From NCBI GenBank assembly GCA_026954015.1, contig JAIXLP010000005.1, positions 36,013-100,012 on the forward strand: a stretch of DNA of 64,000 nucleotides, read 5' to 3'. The notes below the pieces were generated by a model. The model searched no databases. It worked only from the letters and a program-made list of their open reading frames with translations, and had not been told where the DNA came from. The translations under genes were made by a program, and so were the position numbers. This document shows positions 23,013 to 33,863 of this stretch, one piece after another. This DNA comes from Burkholderiales bacterium (GTDB lineage Bacteria > Pseudomonadota > Gammaproteobacteria > Burkholderiales > Burkholderiaceae_C). The stretch's first letter is position 1. Every line of letters begins with the position of its first letter.

Positions 23013-23504
23013 GTGGACCCGCCTACCGTCAAGCTGCTTCGACCCCAGTCCCCGAACGAAATGGCCATAGTACGCGAGCTGTTTCAGGAATATGCGCAGT
23101 CGCTGTCCGTGGATCTCGCACTGCAGGGGTTCGATCAGGAGCTGGCCGAACTGCCCGGCGACTACGCGCCGCCCCGAGGCTGCTTGCATCTGGCGCAAGT
23201 GGATGGAGAAATCGCGGGTTGCTGCGCGCTACGCCCGCTGGACACGAGCGACTACCCCAACGCGGCCGAGATGAAGCGCCTGTACGTGCGCAAGGCGTTT
23301 CGCGGGTTCGGGCTTGGGCGCACGCTCGTGGAAAGTATCCTCGAAGCCGCACACCGCATGGGGTACAGCACCGTCCTTCTGGATACGCTGGACGAGATGG
23401 AAACCGCACGCGCACTCTATGCGGACCTCGGATTCACCGAAATCGCGCCGTACTACCACAACCCCTACGCCGGGGCGCACTACCTCAAGGCGCCGGTCGG
23501 GTAG
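23013..23504 (+). CDS. GNAT family N-acetyltransferase
   Basis: A 163-residue acetyl-CoA-dependent acyltransferase. The acetyl-CoA-binding motif is seen as MKRLYVRKAFRGFGLGRTLVE (in two halves, about residues 88-108), followed by a GNAT C-terminal block LYADLGFTEIAPYY. The start is GTG at 23013; no ATG lies closer than the one at 23061, which would trim the first strand. It is convergent with the rpsQ end of the ribosomal cluster and shares its terminator region. The substrate is unknown. Confidence 0.85.
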   Translation: MDPPTVKLLRPQSPNEMAIVRELFQEYAQSLSVDLALQGFDQELAELPGDYAPPRGCLHLAQVDGEIAGCCALRPLDTSDYPNAAEMKRLYVRKAFRGFGLGRTLVESILEAAHRMGYSTVLLDTLDEMETARALYADLGFTEIAPYYHNPYAGAHYLKAPVG

Positions 23505-23586
23505 AAGCGAGAAGCGGGTCCGGCCCTCCCCGCCCTGAGCCGCCCGCCGCGCACCGGACGATATTCCAGCGGCACACCGTTGCAAC

Positions 23587-23613
23587 AAAAACGGCCCACA
23601 CCGTGGGCCGTTT
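23587..23613. terminator. Bidirectional terminator between the GNAT gene and the S10 cluster
   Basis: A long stem, AAACGGCCCAC (23589-23599) pairing with GTGGGCCGTTT (23603-23613) around a 3-base loop. On the minus strand it is followed by TTTGTTGC-like T-rich sequence and would end the rpsQ transcript; on the plus strand only three Ts follow. Confidence 0.8.
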
Positions 23614-23650
23614 CGATCCGTGGCCGGCGCCGGGCGCCGAGCCGATGGCG

Positions 23651-23920
23651 TTACACCAGCGATGCCTTCTGCACCAGGCGGGTCGCCACCCAGTTCTTGG
23701 TCTTGGACAGCGGGCGGCTTTCGGTGATTTCCACCGTATCGCCCAGCTTGTACTCGCCCTTTTCGTCGTGTGCATGGAATTTGCTCGACCGGATCACGAT
23801 CTTGTCGTAGATCGGGTGCTTCACACGCCGCTCCACCAGCACCGTCACGGTCTTGGCGCGCTTGTCGCTCACCACCTTGCCGACCAAGGTGCGCTTGAGG
23901 GATGTCTTTGCTTCCGTCAT
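23651..23920 (-). CDS. rpsQ: 30S ribosomal protein S17
   Basis: An 89-residue rRNA-binding protein of the 30S body. It shows [25 protein letters not shown] (in parts) and the RPLSKTKNW end block. ATG at 23920 has GGAGC eight bases upstream. It is the last gene of the S10-type cluster here; rplN and the rest of the spc operon, which usually follow, are absent. Confidence 0.97.
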   Translation of the reverse strand: MTEAKTSLKRTLVGKVVSDKRAKTVTVLVERRVKHPIYDKIVIRSSKFHAHDEKGEYKLGDTVEITESRPLSKTKNWVATRLVQKASLV

Positions 23921-23930
23921 GTTCGCTCCT

Positions 23931-24128
23931 TTATTTGGCGGCCTGCTTCTGGGCAAGTATGGTCTTGGCACGGGCGATATCGCGGCGCGTGCTCTTGAGC
24001 GTCGCGGTATTGGCCAGTTGTTGGGTCGCCTTCTGCATGCGCAGGCCGAAATGGGCCTTTTGCAGGCTCTTCACTTCTTCCACCAGCGCGGCTTCGTCTT
24101 TCTGGCGCAGTTCAGCAGCTTTCGTCAT
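23931..24128 (-). CDS. rpmC: 50S ribosomal protein L29
   Basis: A 65-residue two-helix protein near the peptide exit tunnel. It contains the family block [17 protein letters not shown] and [14 protein letters not shown] at 24128 follows the end of rplP by 14 bases; 10 bases separate it from rpsQ. Confidence 0.96.
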   Translation of the reverse strand: MTKAAELRQKDEAALVEEVKSLQKAHFGLRMQKATQQLANTATLKSTRRDIARAKTILAQKQAAK

Positions 24129-24142
24129 GTACAAACTCCCGA

Positions 24143-24559
24143 TCACGCGCCGATGTGGCGGGCCACGAACGTGGTGCGCAGCGGCAGCTTGGCGGCGGCG
24201 AGACGGAACGCCTCGCGCGCCAGTTCTTCCGGCACGCCGACGATTTCGAACACCACCTTGCCGGGTTGGATCTCGGCCACGTAGTACTCGGGGTTGCCCT
24301 TGCCGTTACCCATGCGCACCTCGGCGGGCTTGGTGGAAATGGGCTTGTCCGGGAACACGCGGATCCAGATACGACCGCCACGCTTGACGTGACGGGAAAT
24401 GGCACGACGGGCCGCCTCGATCTGGCGCGCCGTCAGGCGTCCGCGGTCGGTGCACTTGAGCCCGAAGTCGCCAAACGCCACCGAGTTGCCGCGCGTGGCA
24501 ATGCCGGTATTGCGGCCCTTTTGCTCCTTGCGGTATTTGCGGCGAGCAGGTTGCAGCAT
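24143..24559 (-). CDS. rplP: 50S ribosomal protein L16
   Basis: A 138-residue protein that helps shape the A-site on the 50S subunit. Starts [17 protein letters not shown] and contains [15 protein letters not shown] and [26 protein letters not shown] blocks (here [11 protein letters not shown]). Exactly the usual length. Two bases separate it from rpsC. Confidence 0.97.
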   Translation of the reverse strand: MLQPARRKYRKEQKGRNTGIATRGNSVAFGDFGLKCTDRGRLTARQIEAARRAISRHVKRGGRIWIRVFPDKPISTKPAEVRMGNGKGNPEYYVAEIQPGKVVFEIVGVPEELAREAFRLAAAKLPLRTTFVARHIGA

Positions 24560-24561
24560 GT

Positions 24562-25440
<879 letters not shown>

Positions 25441-25455
25441 GGTATTCCTCTCGCC

Positions 25456-25788
25456 TCAGTTGCCCACGGTCACGAAAATGTGACACGTCGGCTTGCTGAT
25501 GCGGTTGCCGCGGCCCTTGGCGCGCGCGGTGAAGCGCTTGAGCGTGGTGCCCTGCTCGACATAGATGGTCTTGACCTTCAACTCGTCGATGTCGGCGCCG
25601 TCGTTGTGCTCGGCGTTGGCGATGGCCGATTCGAGCACCTTCTTGACGATGCCCGCTGCCTTCTTCTGCGTGAACGTCAGGATGTTCAGCGCCTGATCGA
25701 CCTTCTTGCCGCGGATGAGGTCGGCCACCAGTCGCCCCTTGTCCACGGACAAGCGGACGCCCCGCAGGACTGCACGTGTTTCAGACAT
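25456..25788 (-). CDS. rplV: 50S ribosomal protein L22
   Basis: A 110-residue protein lining the exit tunnel. It contains [21 protein letters not shown] and the C-terminal hairpin block [19 protein letters not shown] (macrolide-contact loop). Normal length. It follows rpsS by nine bases. Confidence 0.97.
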   Translation of the reverse strand: MSETRAVLRGVRLSVDKGRLVADLIRGKKVDQALNILTFTQKKAAGIVKKVLESAIANAEHNDGADIDELKVKTIYVEQGTTLKRFTARAKGRGNRISKPTCHIFVTVGN

Positions 25789-25797
25789 GGTCGTTCC

Positions 25798-26076
25798 TCA
25801 CTTCTTCTGGACTTTCTTGTCCGCCGGGTGGCCCTTGAAGGTGCGCGTCAGCGCAAATTCACCGAGCTTGTGGCCGACCATCTGATCGGTGATGTAGACC
25901 GGCACGTGCTGCTTGCCGTTGTGCACGGCGATGGTCAGTCCGATGAACTCGGGCAGCACCATCGAGCGGCGCGACCAGGTCTTGACGGGTTTCTTGTCCT
26001 TGGTGGCAATGGCCTTCTCGACCTTGGCCAGCAGGTGGTGGTCAACGAACGGACCCTTTTTGATGGAGCGAGACAT
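25798..26076 (-). CDS. rpsS: 30S ribosomal protein S19
   Basis: A 92-residue head protein of the 30S subunit. It has [13 protein letters not shown] at the start, the [23 protein letters not shown] block and the [12 protein letters not shown] end block. Normal length; 10 bases after rplB. Confidence 0.97.
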   Translation of the reverse strand: MSRSIKKGPFVDHHLLAKVEKAIATKDKKPVKTWSRRSMVLPEFIGLTIAVHNGKQHVPVYITDQMVGHKLGEFALTRTFKGHPADKKVQKK

Positions 26077-26086
26077 TGGCTGGCCC

Positions 26087-26911
26087 TTACTTCTTGCGAC
26101 GCGACACGATCATGGTCTGTGTGCGCTTGTTGTTGCGGGTGCGGTAGCCCTTGGTCAGGTTGCCCCACGGATCCACCGGATGGCGACCTTCGCCGGTCTT
26201 GCCTTCGCCACCGCCTTGCGGGTGGTCGATCGGGTTCATCGCAACGCCGCGCACCGTCGGCCGAATGCCCATCCAGCGCTTGACGCCGGCCTTGCCGAGC
26301 TGGCGCAGGCTGTGCTCTCCGTTGGCAACCTCGCCAATGGTCGCGCGGCACTCGACGTGGATCTTGCGCACTTCGCCCGAGCGCATGCGCACCTGGGCAT
26401 ACACGCCTTCGCGCGCCAGCAGGGTGGCCGACGTTCCCGCCGAGCGGGCGATCTGCGCGCCCTTGCCAGGCTTGAGCTCGATGCAGTGGATGGTCGAGCC
26501 CACGGGAATGTTGCGGATCGGCAGCGTGTTGCCTACGCGGATTGGAGACTCCGAGCCGCTGACCACGGTGGCGCCCACGTCGATGTTGCGCGGCGCGATG
26601 ATGTAGCGGCGCTCGCCATCGGCGTAGCACACGAGCGCGATATGGGCAGAACGGTTCGGGTCGTACTCGATGCGCTCCACCTTGGCGGGAATGCCATCCT
26701 TGTTGCGCACGAAATCGACCACGCGGTAGTGGTGCTTGTGCCCGCCACCCTTGTGGCGGATGGTGATGCAGCCGCGGTTGTTGCGCCCCGCCTTCTGGAA
26801 CTGCGATTCCAGCAGCGGCGCGTAGCCCTCACCCTTGTGCAGGTGGTCGCGCGAAATCTTCACCGCGCCACGCTGGCCCGGCGTATTCGGTTTGATCTTG
26901 ATGACAGCCAT
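26087..26911 (-). CDS. rplB: 50S ribosomal protein L2
   Basis: A 274-residue core protein of the peptidyl-transferase region. Blocks include [18 protein letters not shown], the [14 protein letters not shown] loop and the C-terminal signature [27 protein letters not shown] (shown in parts), which includes the conserved histidine near residue 229. It lies three bases after rplW. Confidence 0.98.
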   Translation of the reverse strand: MAVIKIKPNTPGQRGAVKISRDHLHKGEGYAPLLESQFQKAGRNNRGCITIRHKGGGHKHHYRVVDFVRNKDGIPAKVERIEYDPNRSAHIALVCYADGERRYIIAPRNIDVGATVVSGSESPIRVGNTLPIRNIPVGSTIHCIELKPGKGAQIARSAGTSATLLAREGVYAQVRMRSGEVRKIHVECRATIGEVANGEHSLRQLGKAGVKRWMGIRPTVRGVAMNPIDHPQGGGEGKTGEGRHPVDPWGNLTKGYRTRNNKRTQTMIVSRRKK

Positions 26912-26914
26912 GAT

Positions 26915-27229
26915 TTACGCCGCCTCCCCGGACAGGTTCAGGTCTTGGCCTTCCTTGAGCCGCACGTAGGCCTTGCGCACGTTGTCGCGGCGACCCATCG
27001 TCTTGCCGAAGCGCTTGGCACGACCTTTCACGTTGACCACAGACACGCCGGTCACTTCCACCTTGAACAGCAACTCCACCGCCGCCTTGATTTCCGGCTT
27101 GGTGGCGCTCTGCAGCACCTTGAAGGTAACGACGTTGGTCTTCTCGGACACCATGGTGGCCTTCTCGGACACCACGGGCGCCACGAGCACCTGCATCAGA
27201 CGGCCTTCGTCGAACTTGAGCGCGCTCAT
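26915..27229 (-). CDS. rplW: 50S ribosomal protein L23
   Basis: A 104-residue exit-site protein that docks trigger factor and SRP. It has [16 protein letters not shown], the extended-loop region and [17 protein letters not shown]. Start ATG at 27229 overlaps the end of rplD by four bases (ATGA), so translation is coupled. Confidence 0.96.
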   Translation of the reverse strand: MSALKFDEGRLMQVLVAPVVSEKATMVSEKTNVVTFKVLQSATKPEIKAAVELLFKVEVTGVSVVNVKGRAKRFGKTMGRRDNVRKAYVRLKEGQDLNLSGEAA

Positions 27230-27846
27230 GCGTACATCTCCTTGAGCTGGTCGATGGCGCCCTTGGTGACCAGCACCTTCTTGTAGTGCACCAGCGAGAC
27301 CGGATCCGCATAGCGCGGCTCGACGACGAAGACGTTCTTCAGGTTGCGCGACGCGAGGTAGAGGTTTTCATCGACCTCTTCGGCAATCACCATCACCGAG
27401 TCCAGGTTCATGGCCTTGAAACGACCGGCCAGCGCCTTGGTCTTGGGCGAATCGAGCTTGATCGAGTCGACCACCGCGAGGCGCCCTTCGCGCACGAGCT
27501 GCGACAGGATGGAAGCCATCCCTGCGCGGTACATCTTCTTGTTGATCTTCTGCGTGAAGTTTTCTTCAGGCAGGTTCGGGAAGATACGACCGCCCCCACG
27601 CCACAGCGGCGACGAGGTCATGCCGGCACGCGCATTGCCCGTGCCCTTTTGCTTGAACGGCTTCTTGGTCGAATGGCGCACCTGCTGGCGGTCTTTTTGC
27701 GCACGGGTGCCCTGGCGACCGTTGGCACGGTAGGCGACGACGACCTGGTGGATCAGATCCTCGTTGTATTGGCGATCGAACACGGTTTCCGGCACGTCCA
27801 CCTTGGACGCCGCCTGGCCTTGTTCATTCAGGAGTTCAAGCTGCAT
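27226..27846 (-). CDS. rplD: 50S ribosomal protein L4
   Basis: A 206-residue protein with a long loop reaching the exit tunnel. Blocks include [31 protein letters not shown] and [10 protein letters not shown]. In E. coli L4 also represses the S10 operon by binding its leader; whether that applies here is not shown. One base overlaps rplC and four overlap rplW. Confidence 0.96.
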   Translation of the reverse strand: MQLELLNEQGQAASKVDVPETVFDRQYNEDLIHQVVVAYRANGRQGTRAQKDRQQVRHSTKKPFKQKGTGNARAGMTSSPLWRGGGRIFPNLPEENFTQKINKKMYRAGMASILSQLVREGRLAVVDSIKLDSPKTKALAGRFKAMNLDSVMVIAEEVDENLYLASRNLKNVFVVEPRYADPVSLVHYKKVLVTKGAIDQLKEMYA

Positions 27847-28520
27847 CAGTTCGCTCCCTGGACAACGGGTGCCTTGACCGCGGGACGCACCGCGACGAAG
27901 CCGCCCTTGGACCCCGGCACGGCACCCTTGATGAGCAGCAACTGCCGCGCCTCGTCGATGCGCACCACGTCCAGATTCTGAGTGGTGACGGTGACGTCGC
28001 CCATGTGACCCGTCATCTTCTTGCCGGGGAACACGCGACCAGGGTCTTGCGCCATCGAGATCGAGCCCGGCACGTTGTGCGAGCGGCTGTTGCCGTGCGA
28101 CGCGCGCTGCGAACCGAAGTTGTGGCGCTTGATCGTTCCGGCGTAGCCCTTGCCGATCGAGGTGCCCTGCACATCGACCTTCTGACCCACGGCAAACACG
28201 TCGGTGACCGGCACGGCGGAGCCGGCGGGGTATTTGTTTGCGGTATCGGCCGTCACGCGGAATTCCCGCATGACCTGACCGGCTTGCACGCCCGCCTTGG
28301 CGAGGTGTCCGGCTTGCGGCTTGGTGACGCGCGAAGCCTTGCGCGTCCCGTAGGTGACCTGCAGGGCCACGTAGCCGTCGTTTTCCTGGGTCTTCACCTG
28401 GGTGACGCGGTTGCCGGAGACGTCCACCACCGTGACCGGGATCGACTCCCCGTCATCGGTGAACAGACGCATCATGCCCACCTTGCGGCCCAGCAACCCC
28501 ATGGAGTTACTCAGACTCAT
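27846..28520 (-). CDS. rplC: 50S ribosomal protein L3
   Basis: A 224-residue early-assembly protein. It starts [20 protein letters not shown] and has the [17 protein letters not shown] and [16 protein letters not shown] blocks, with the conserved glutamine region at [21 protein letters not shown] at 28520 has GGAG upstream. It is preceded by a 207-base gap with its own likely promoter, so the genes from rplC down to rpsQ may be driven separately from rpsJ. Confidence 0.97.
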   Translation of the reverse strand: MSLSNSMGLLGRKVGMMRLFTDDGESIPVTVVDVSGNRVTQVKTQENDGYVALQVTYGTRKASRVTKPQAGHLAKAGVQAGQVMREFRVTADTANKYPAGSAVPVTDVFAVGQKVDVQGTSIGKGYAGTIKRHNFGSQRASHGNSRSHNVPGSISMAQDPGRVFPGKKMTGHMGDVTVTTQNLDVVRIDEARQLLLIKGAVPGSKGGFVAVRPAVKAPVVQGAN

Positions 28521-28629
28521 GTTTTGTTCTCCGAAACTTCCACCGCATCGACTTCAATTGGCCTATGCGTTTGCGCCGTCGCGTTCACCCTGGGGTGTCC
28601 ACGCCGGCGCGTGAAAGAAGGTTGTTCAA

Positions 28630-28664
28630 GCTTCGCGCTGCCGAAACGGTTTTTTGCGCGAAGC
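28630..28664 (-). other. Hairpin at the 5' end of the rplC leader
   Basis: A perfect 9-bp inverted repeat, GCTTCGCGC (28630-28638) with GCGCGAAGC (28656-28664), enclosing a 17-base loop that contains a small CCG/CGG stem and a T-run. It starts about six bases downstream of the -10 box at 28670-28675, so it would form the very start of the rplC transcript. Function unknown: stability, attenuation or ribosomal-protein feedback are all possible. Confidence 0.55.
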
Positions 28665-28669
28665 CGCTG

Positions 28670-28698
28670 ATTCTACTGCAATGCGCGAAAGCCGACAA
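28670..28698 (-). promoter_or_regulatory. Putative promoter for the rplC-rpsQ genes
   Basis: On the minus strand TTGTCG (28693-28698) and TAGAAT (28670-28675) are separated by exactly 17 bp. The pair lies in the gap between rpsJ and rplC, 150 bases before the rplC start. Confidence 0.6.
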
Positions 28699-28727
28699 GG
28701 CCATCGCCTGCCGGACCCTCCTCGTTT

Positions 28728-29039
28728 TTATTGCAGCTTGATCTCCACGTCGACACCGGCGGGCAGGTCGAGCTTCATCAGCGCGTCCACCGTCTTGTCG
28801 GTCGGATCGACGATGTCCATCAAGCGCTGGTGCGTACGAATTTCGAGCTGGTCGCGGCTGGTCTTGTTGACGTGCGGCGAACGCAGGATGTCGAAACGCT
28901 TCATGCGCGTGGGCAGGGGCACGGGGCCCTTGACGATCGCGCCGGTGCGCTTGGCGGTATCAACGATTTCGGCAGCCGATTGATCAATCAGCTTGTAGTC
29001 GAACGCCTTCAGGCGAATGCGAATTTTTTGCTTGGACAT
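28728..29039 (-). CDS. rpsJ: 30S ribosomal protein S10
   Basis: A 103-residue 30S head protein that also acts in transcription antitermination with NusB. It contains [13 protein letters not shown], the GPVPLPTR block and [22 protein letters not shown] at 29039 gives the usual length. It follows tuf by 25 bases and would be co-transcribed with it. Confidence 0.97.
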   Translation of the reverse strand: MSKQKIRIRLKAFDYKLIDQSAAEIVDTAKRTGAIVKGPVPLPTRMKRFDILRSPHVNKTSRDQLEIRTHQRLMDIVDPTDKTVDALMKLDLPAGVDVEIKLQ

Positions 29040-29064
29040 GAATAATTCCCAGTGATGTCGAGAA

Positions 29065-30255
<1,191 letters not shown>

Positions 30256-30373
30256 TGTCAGACTCCCAAAGAACAATGCCTGTGTCGCGGTTTAAGGTCT
30301 GCATCCGACTGCTCGTTCACCCCGCACAGGACCACGGGATGGCGCCGGATCGCAGACCGACAAACTATCGAAA

Positions 30374-30418
30374 GAAGAGCTGACAGCGCTTGCCCCGCAA
30401 GCGCTGGAGCTCGATTCA
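30374..30418 (+). repeat. Dispersed palindromic repeat, copy C
   Basis: Runs AAGAGCTGACAGCGCTTG then CAAGCGCTGGAGCTCGATTC. The stem AGCGCTTG (30385-30392) pairs with CAAGCGCT (30398-30405) around a 5-base loop. It begins within 10 bases of the fusA stop and sits inside the str operon between fusA and tuf. Confidence 0.75.
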
Positions 30419-30424
30419 GTCCAA

Positions 30425-32533
30425 TTACTTTGCGCGGGCGGCCATGATGGCCTCGGCCACGTTGCGCGGAGCCTCGGCGTAGTGCTTGAACTCCATCACG
30501 TAGGTGGCGCGGCCTTGCGTCATCGAGCGCAGCTGCGTGGCGTAGCCGAACATCTCCGAGAGCGGTACCTCCGCCTTGATGGCCTTGCCGCCGCCCGCCA
30601 TGTCGTCCATGCCCTGCACCATGCCACGGCGACTCGACAGGTCGCCCATCACGGTGCCCGCGTATTCCTCGGGCGTTTCCACCTCGACCGCCATCATGGG
30701 TTCGAGGATCACCGGATCGGCCTTGCGCGCGGCTTCCTTGAAACCGAAGATGGCCGCCATCTTGAACGCCTGCTCGCTCGAGTCCACGTCGTGGTACGAA
30801 CCGAAGGTGAGCGCCACCTTGACGTCCACCACCGGATAGCCGGCGAGCACACCGCTTTGCAGCGCCTCTTCCACGCCCTTCTGCACGGCGGGGATGTACT
30901 CGCGCGGCACCACGCCGCCCTTGATCTCGTCCAGGAACTCGAAACCCTTGCCCGGCTCGTTCGGCTCCAGGCGGAACACGACGTGACCGTACTGGCCCTT
31001 GCCGCCCGACTGGCGCACGAACTTGCCTTCGACATCCGACACGCTCTTGCGCACGGTTTCGCGGTAGGCCACCTGCGGCTTGCCGACGTTGGCTTCCACG
31101 CCGAACTCGCGCTTCATGCGGTCGACGATGATGTCCAGGTGCAACTCGCCCATGCCGGCGATGATGGTCTGGCCCGACTCCTCGTCGGTGCGCACGCGGA
31201 AGCTGGGGTCTTCCGAAGCCAGGCGCGACAGCGCCAGGCCCATCTTCTCCTGGTCGGCCTTGGACTTGGGCTCCACCGCCTGCGCGATCACGGGCTCGGG
31301 GAACACCATGCGCTCGAGCATGATGTGCGCGTTCAGGTCGCAGAGCGTGTCGCCCGTCGTCACTTCCTTCAGGCCCACGCACGCCGCGATATCCCCGGCG
31401 CGGATCTCGTCGATCTCCTGGCGCTCGTTGGCATGCATCTGCACGATACGGCCGATCCGTTCCTTCTTACCCTTGACCGGGTTGTACACGGTGTCGCCCT
31501 TGGTCAGGACCCCGGAGTACACGCGCACGAAGGTGAGCTGGCCCACGAACGGGTCGGTCATGAGCTTGAACGCCAGCGCCGAGAACTTCTCATTGTCATC
31601 GGGCTTGCGCGTCAGATGCTTCTCGTGGTCGTCCGGGTCGATGCCGACGACGTCGGGAATGTCCACCGGCGAGGGCAGGAAATCGAGCACGGCGTCGAGC
31701 ATGCGCTGCACGCCCTTGTTCTTGAACGCGGAACCGCAAAGCATCGGCTGGATCTCGGTCGCCACCGTGCGCTGGCGAATGCCGGCGATGATGTCTTCCT
31801 CGCTGAGCGAGCCCTCTTCGAGGTACTTGTTCATCAGCTCTTCGTTCGCCTCGGCCGCCGACTCGACCATCTTCTCGCGCCACTCCTGTGCCTGCGCCAC
31901 GAGATCGGCGGGGATCTCCTCGTATTCGAACTTCATCCCTTGTGAAGCCTCATCCCAGATGATGCCCTTCATCTTGATGAGGTCCACCACACCGCGGAAG
32001 CCGTCTTCGGCACCGATCGGAATCACCACAGGCACCGGATGCGCGTTCAGCCGCACCTTCATCTGGTCATAGACCTTGAAAAAGTTCGCGCCGGTGCGGT
32101 CCATCTTGTTCACGAACGCGATGCGCGGCACCTTGTGCTTGTTCGCCTGGCGCCAGACCGTCTCGGACTGCGGCTGCACGCCACCCACGGCGCAGTACAC
32201 CATCACCGCGCCGTCGAGCACGCGCATGGAGCGCTCCACCTCGATGGTGAAGTCCACGTGGCCAGGGGTATCGATGATGTTGATGCGGTGCGCCGGGCGC
32301 GACAAATCCATGCCCTTCCAGAAGCAGGTCACCGCCGACGAGGTGATCGTGATGCCACGCTCCTGCTCCTGCTCCATCCAGTCCGTCGTCGCCGCGCCAT
32401 CGTGCACTTCGCCCAGCTTGTGCGTCACGCCGGTATAAAACAGGATGCGCTCGGACGTCGTGGTCTTGCCCGCGTCGATGTGCGCGGAAATGCCGATGTT
32501 GCGATAGCGCTCCAGAGGAGTAGTGCGGGCCAT
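30425..32533 (-). CDS. fusA: Translation elongation factor G
   Basis: A 702-residue translocase GTPase. G1 is [10 protein letters not shown]3 is DTPGHVDF, G4 is NKMD; domains II-V follow with the [19 protein letters not shown] block and domain [11 protein letters not shown]. Starts [20 protein letters not shown]. Between rpsG and tuf as in most Proteobacteria. Confidence 0.98.
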   Translation of the reverse strand: MARTTPLERYRNIGISAHIDAGKTTTSERILFYTGVTHKLGEVHDGAATTDWMEQEQERGITITSSAVTCFWKGMDLSRPAHRINIIDTPGHVDFTIEVERSMRVLDGAVMVYCAVGGVQPQSETVWRQANKHKVPRIAFVNKMDRTGANFFKVYDQMKVRLNAHPVPVVIPIGAEDGFRGVVDLIKMKGIIWDEASQGMKFEYEEIPADLVAQAQEWREKMVESAAEANEELMNKYLEEGSLSEEDIIAGIRQRTVATEIQPMLCGSAFKNKGVQRMLDAVLDFLPSPVDIPDVVGIDPDDHEKHLTRKPDDNEKFSALAFKLMTDPFVGQLTFVRVYSGVLTKGDTVYNPVKGKKERIGRIVQMHANERQEIDEIRAGDIAACVGLKEVTTGDTLCDLNAHIMLERMVFPEPVIAQAVEPKSKADQEKMGLALSRLASEDPSFRVRTDEESGQTIIAGMGELHLDIIVDRMKREFGVEANVGKPQVAYRETVRKSVSDVEGKFVRQSGGKGQYGHVVFRLEPNEPGKGFEFLDEIKGGVVPREYIPAVQKGVEEALQSGVLAGYPVVDVKVALTFGSYHDVDSSEQAFKMAAIFGFKEAARKADPVILEPMMAVEVETPEEYAGTVMGDLSSRRGMVQGMDDMAGGGKAIKAEVPLSEMFGYATQLRSMTQGRATYVMEFKHYAEAPRNVAEAIMAARAK

Positions 32534-32618
32534 GGTGGTCTTTCGTTAACGGCCGAAAGCCCGGCCGCCGGACGTCGGCGTGTCGGGCTCCCAGCCTTCG
32601 AGAAAAGGGGGATCGGGT

Positions 32619-33092
32619 TTAGAAGCGGAAGTGGCTGAAGGCCTTGTTCGCCTCCGCCATGCGGTGCACCTCGTCTCGGCGCTTCATCGCGCCGCCACGG
32701 CCTTCGGTCGCTTCCATCAGTTCGTTGGCCAGGCGCTGCGCCATGGATTTCTCGCCACGCTTGCGCGCAGCCTCCTTGATCCAGCGCATCGACAGCGCGA
32801 GGCGGCGGATCGGGCGCACCTCGACTGGCACCTGGTAATTGGCCCCGCCCACGCGACGGGATTTCACCTCGACCATGGGCTTGACGTTGTTGATCGCGGT
32901 GGTGAACACCTCGACGGCGTTCTTCTCGGGCTGCTTCTTCTCGATCAGCTCCAGCGCACCGTAGATGATGCGCTCGGCAACCGCCTTCTTGCCGCCTTCC
33001 ATGATCACGTTCATGAATTTGGACAGCTCGACATTGCCGAACTTCGGATCCGGCAGGATTTCACGTTTGGGAACTTCGCGACGACGTGGCAT
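32619..33092 (-). CDS. rpsG: 30S ribosomal protein S7
   Basis: A 157-residue head assembly protein. Starts [19 protein letters not shown] and has [25 protein letters not shown] sequence (here [16 protein letters not shown]) and the [16 protein letters not shown] type C-terminus. 85 bases before fusA and about 155 after rpsL. Confidence 0.97.
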   Translation of the reverse strand: MPRRREVPKREILPDPKFGNVELSKFMNVIMEGGKKAVAERIIYGALELIEKKQPEKNAVEVFTTAINNVKPMVEVKSRRVGGANYQVPVEVRPIRRLALSMRWIKEAARKRGEKSMAQRLANELMEATEGRGGAMKRRDEVHRMAEANKAFSHFRF

Positions 33093-33247
33093 TGCTTACC
33101 TTTACATTTGCTTCAGTTGGCACCGATGAAGGTACCGCGAGAGCCCAACCCAGACCCTCACTTACTCGACCCTGCGTTCACACGCCTTCGGGCCACTACG
33201 CCGTCCGTCGCGCCACGCGAGGACGGCACCATTGCTGACAACCGGAA

Positions 33248-33625
33248 TTACTTGGCCTTGGGCCGCTTGGCGCCGTACTTCGAACGCGCCTGCTTGCGAT
33301 CCTTCACACCCTGCAGGTCGAGCGACCCGCGCACGATGTGGTAACGCACGCCCGGCAAGTCCTTGACCCGGCCACCACGCACCAGCACCACGCTGTGCTC
33401 CTGCAGGTTGTGGCCCTCACCACCGATGTACGAAATGACTTCGAAGCCATTCGTCAGGCGCACCTTCGCCACCTTGCGCAAGGCCGAGTTCGGCTTTTTC
33501 GGGGTGGTGGTGTACACGCGGGTACAGACGCCGCGCCGCTGAGGGCAGTCTTCCATCGCAGGGCTCTTGGACTTGACAACTTCGACCGTGCGGCCCTGGC
33601 GCACGAGTTGGTTAATGGTTGGCAT
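33248..33625 (-). CDS. rpsL: 30S ribosomal protein S12
   Basis: A 125-residue decoding-centre protein. Streptomycin-site sequences [17 protein letters not shown] (Lys42 region) and the [13 protein letters not shown] region are of the wild-type sensitive form, with lysines in both standard positions ([14 protein letters not shown]). ATG at 33625 gives the standard start MPTINQLVR. First gene of the str operon on the minus strand. Confidence 0.97.
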   Translation of the reverse strand: MPTINQLVRQGRTVEVVKSKSPAMEDCPQRRGVCTRVYTTTPKKPNSALRKVAKVRLTNGFEVISYIGGEGHNLQEHSVVLVRGGRVKDLPGVRYHIVRGSLDLQGVKDRKQARSKYGAKRPKAK

Positions 33626-33711
33626 TACGTGAAACGTCCCTAAAGCATGAATCCGCGGCCCCGCGCCCCTACGCACAGGCGCACCGCCCAGACAATTTGG
33701 AAAAGCTGGCT

Positions 33712-33740
33712 AGTGTACTGCAGCGCGGCCCATGCAGCAA
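33712..33740 (-). promoter_or_regulatory. Putative str operon promoter (rpsL)
   Basis: On the minus strand TTGCTG (33735-33740) and TACACT (33712-33717) are separated by 17 bp, 87 bases before the rpsL start. It faces away from the hao operon, whose promoter must lie in the same 238-base gap but is not obvious to me. Confidence 0.5.
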
Positions 33741-33863
33741 GCACGCGGTCGTGACAGGCCGCCAGGCGCAGCGATGGCACCATCAAAACGACCCCGGCTG
33801 GTACTAGCTTCCTCGCGGTAAACGGCCATCATGATGCCAAGCCCAGCTTGTCAGGAGGGAATC

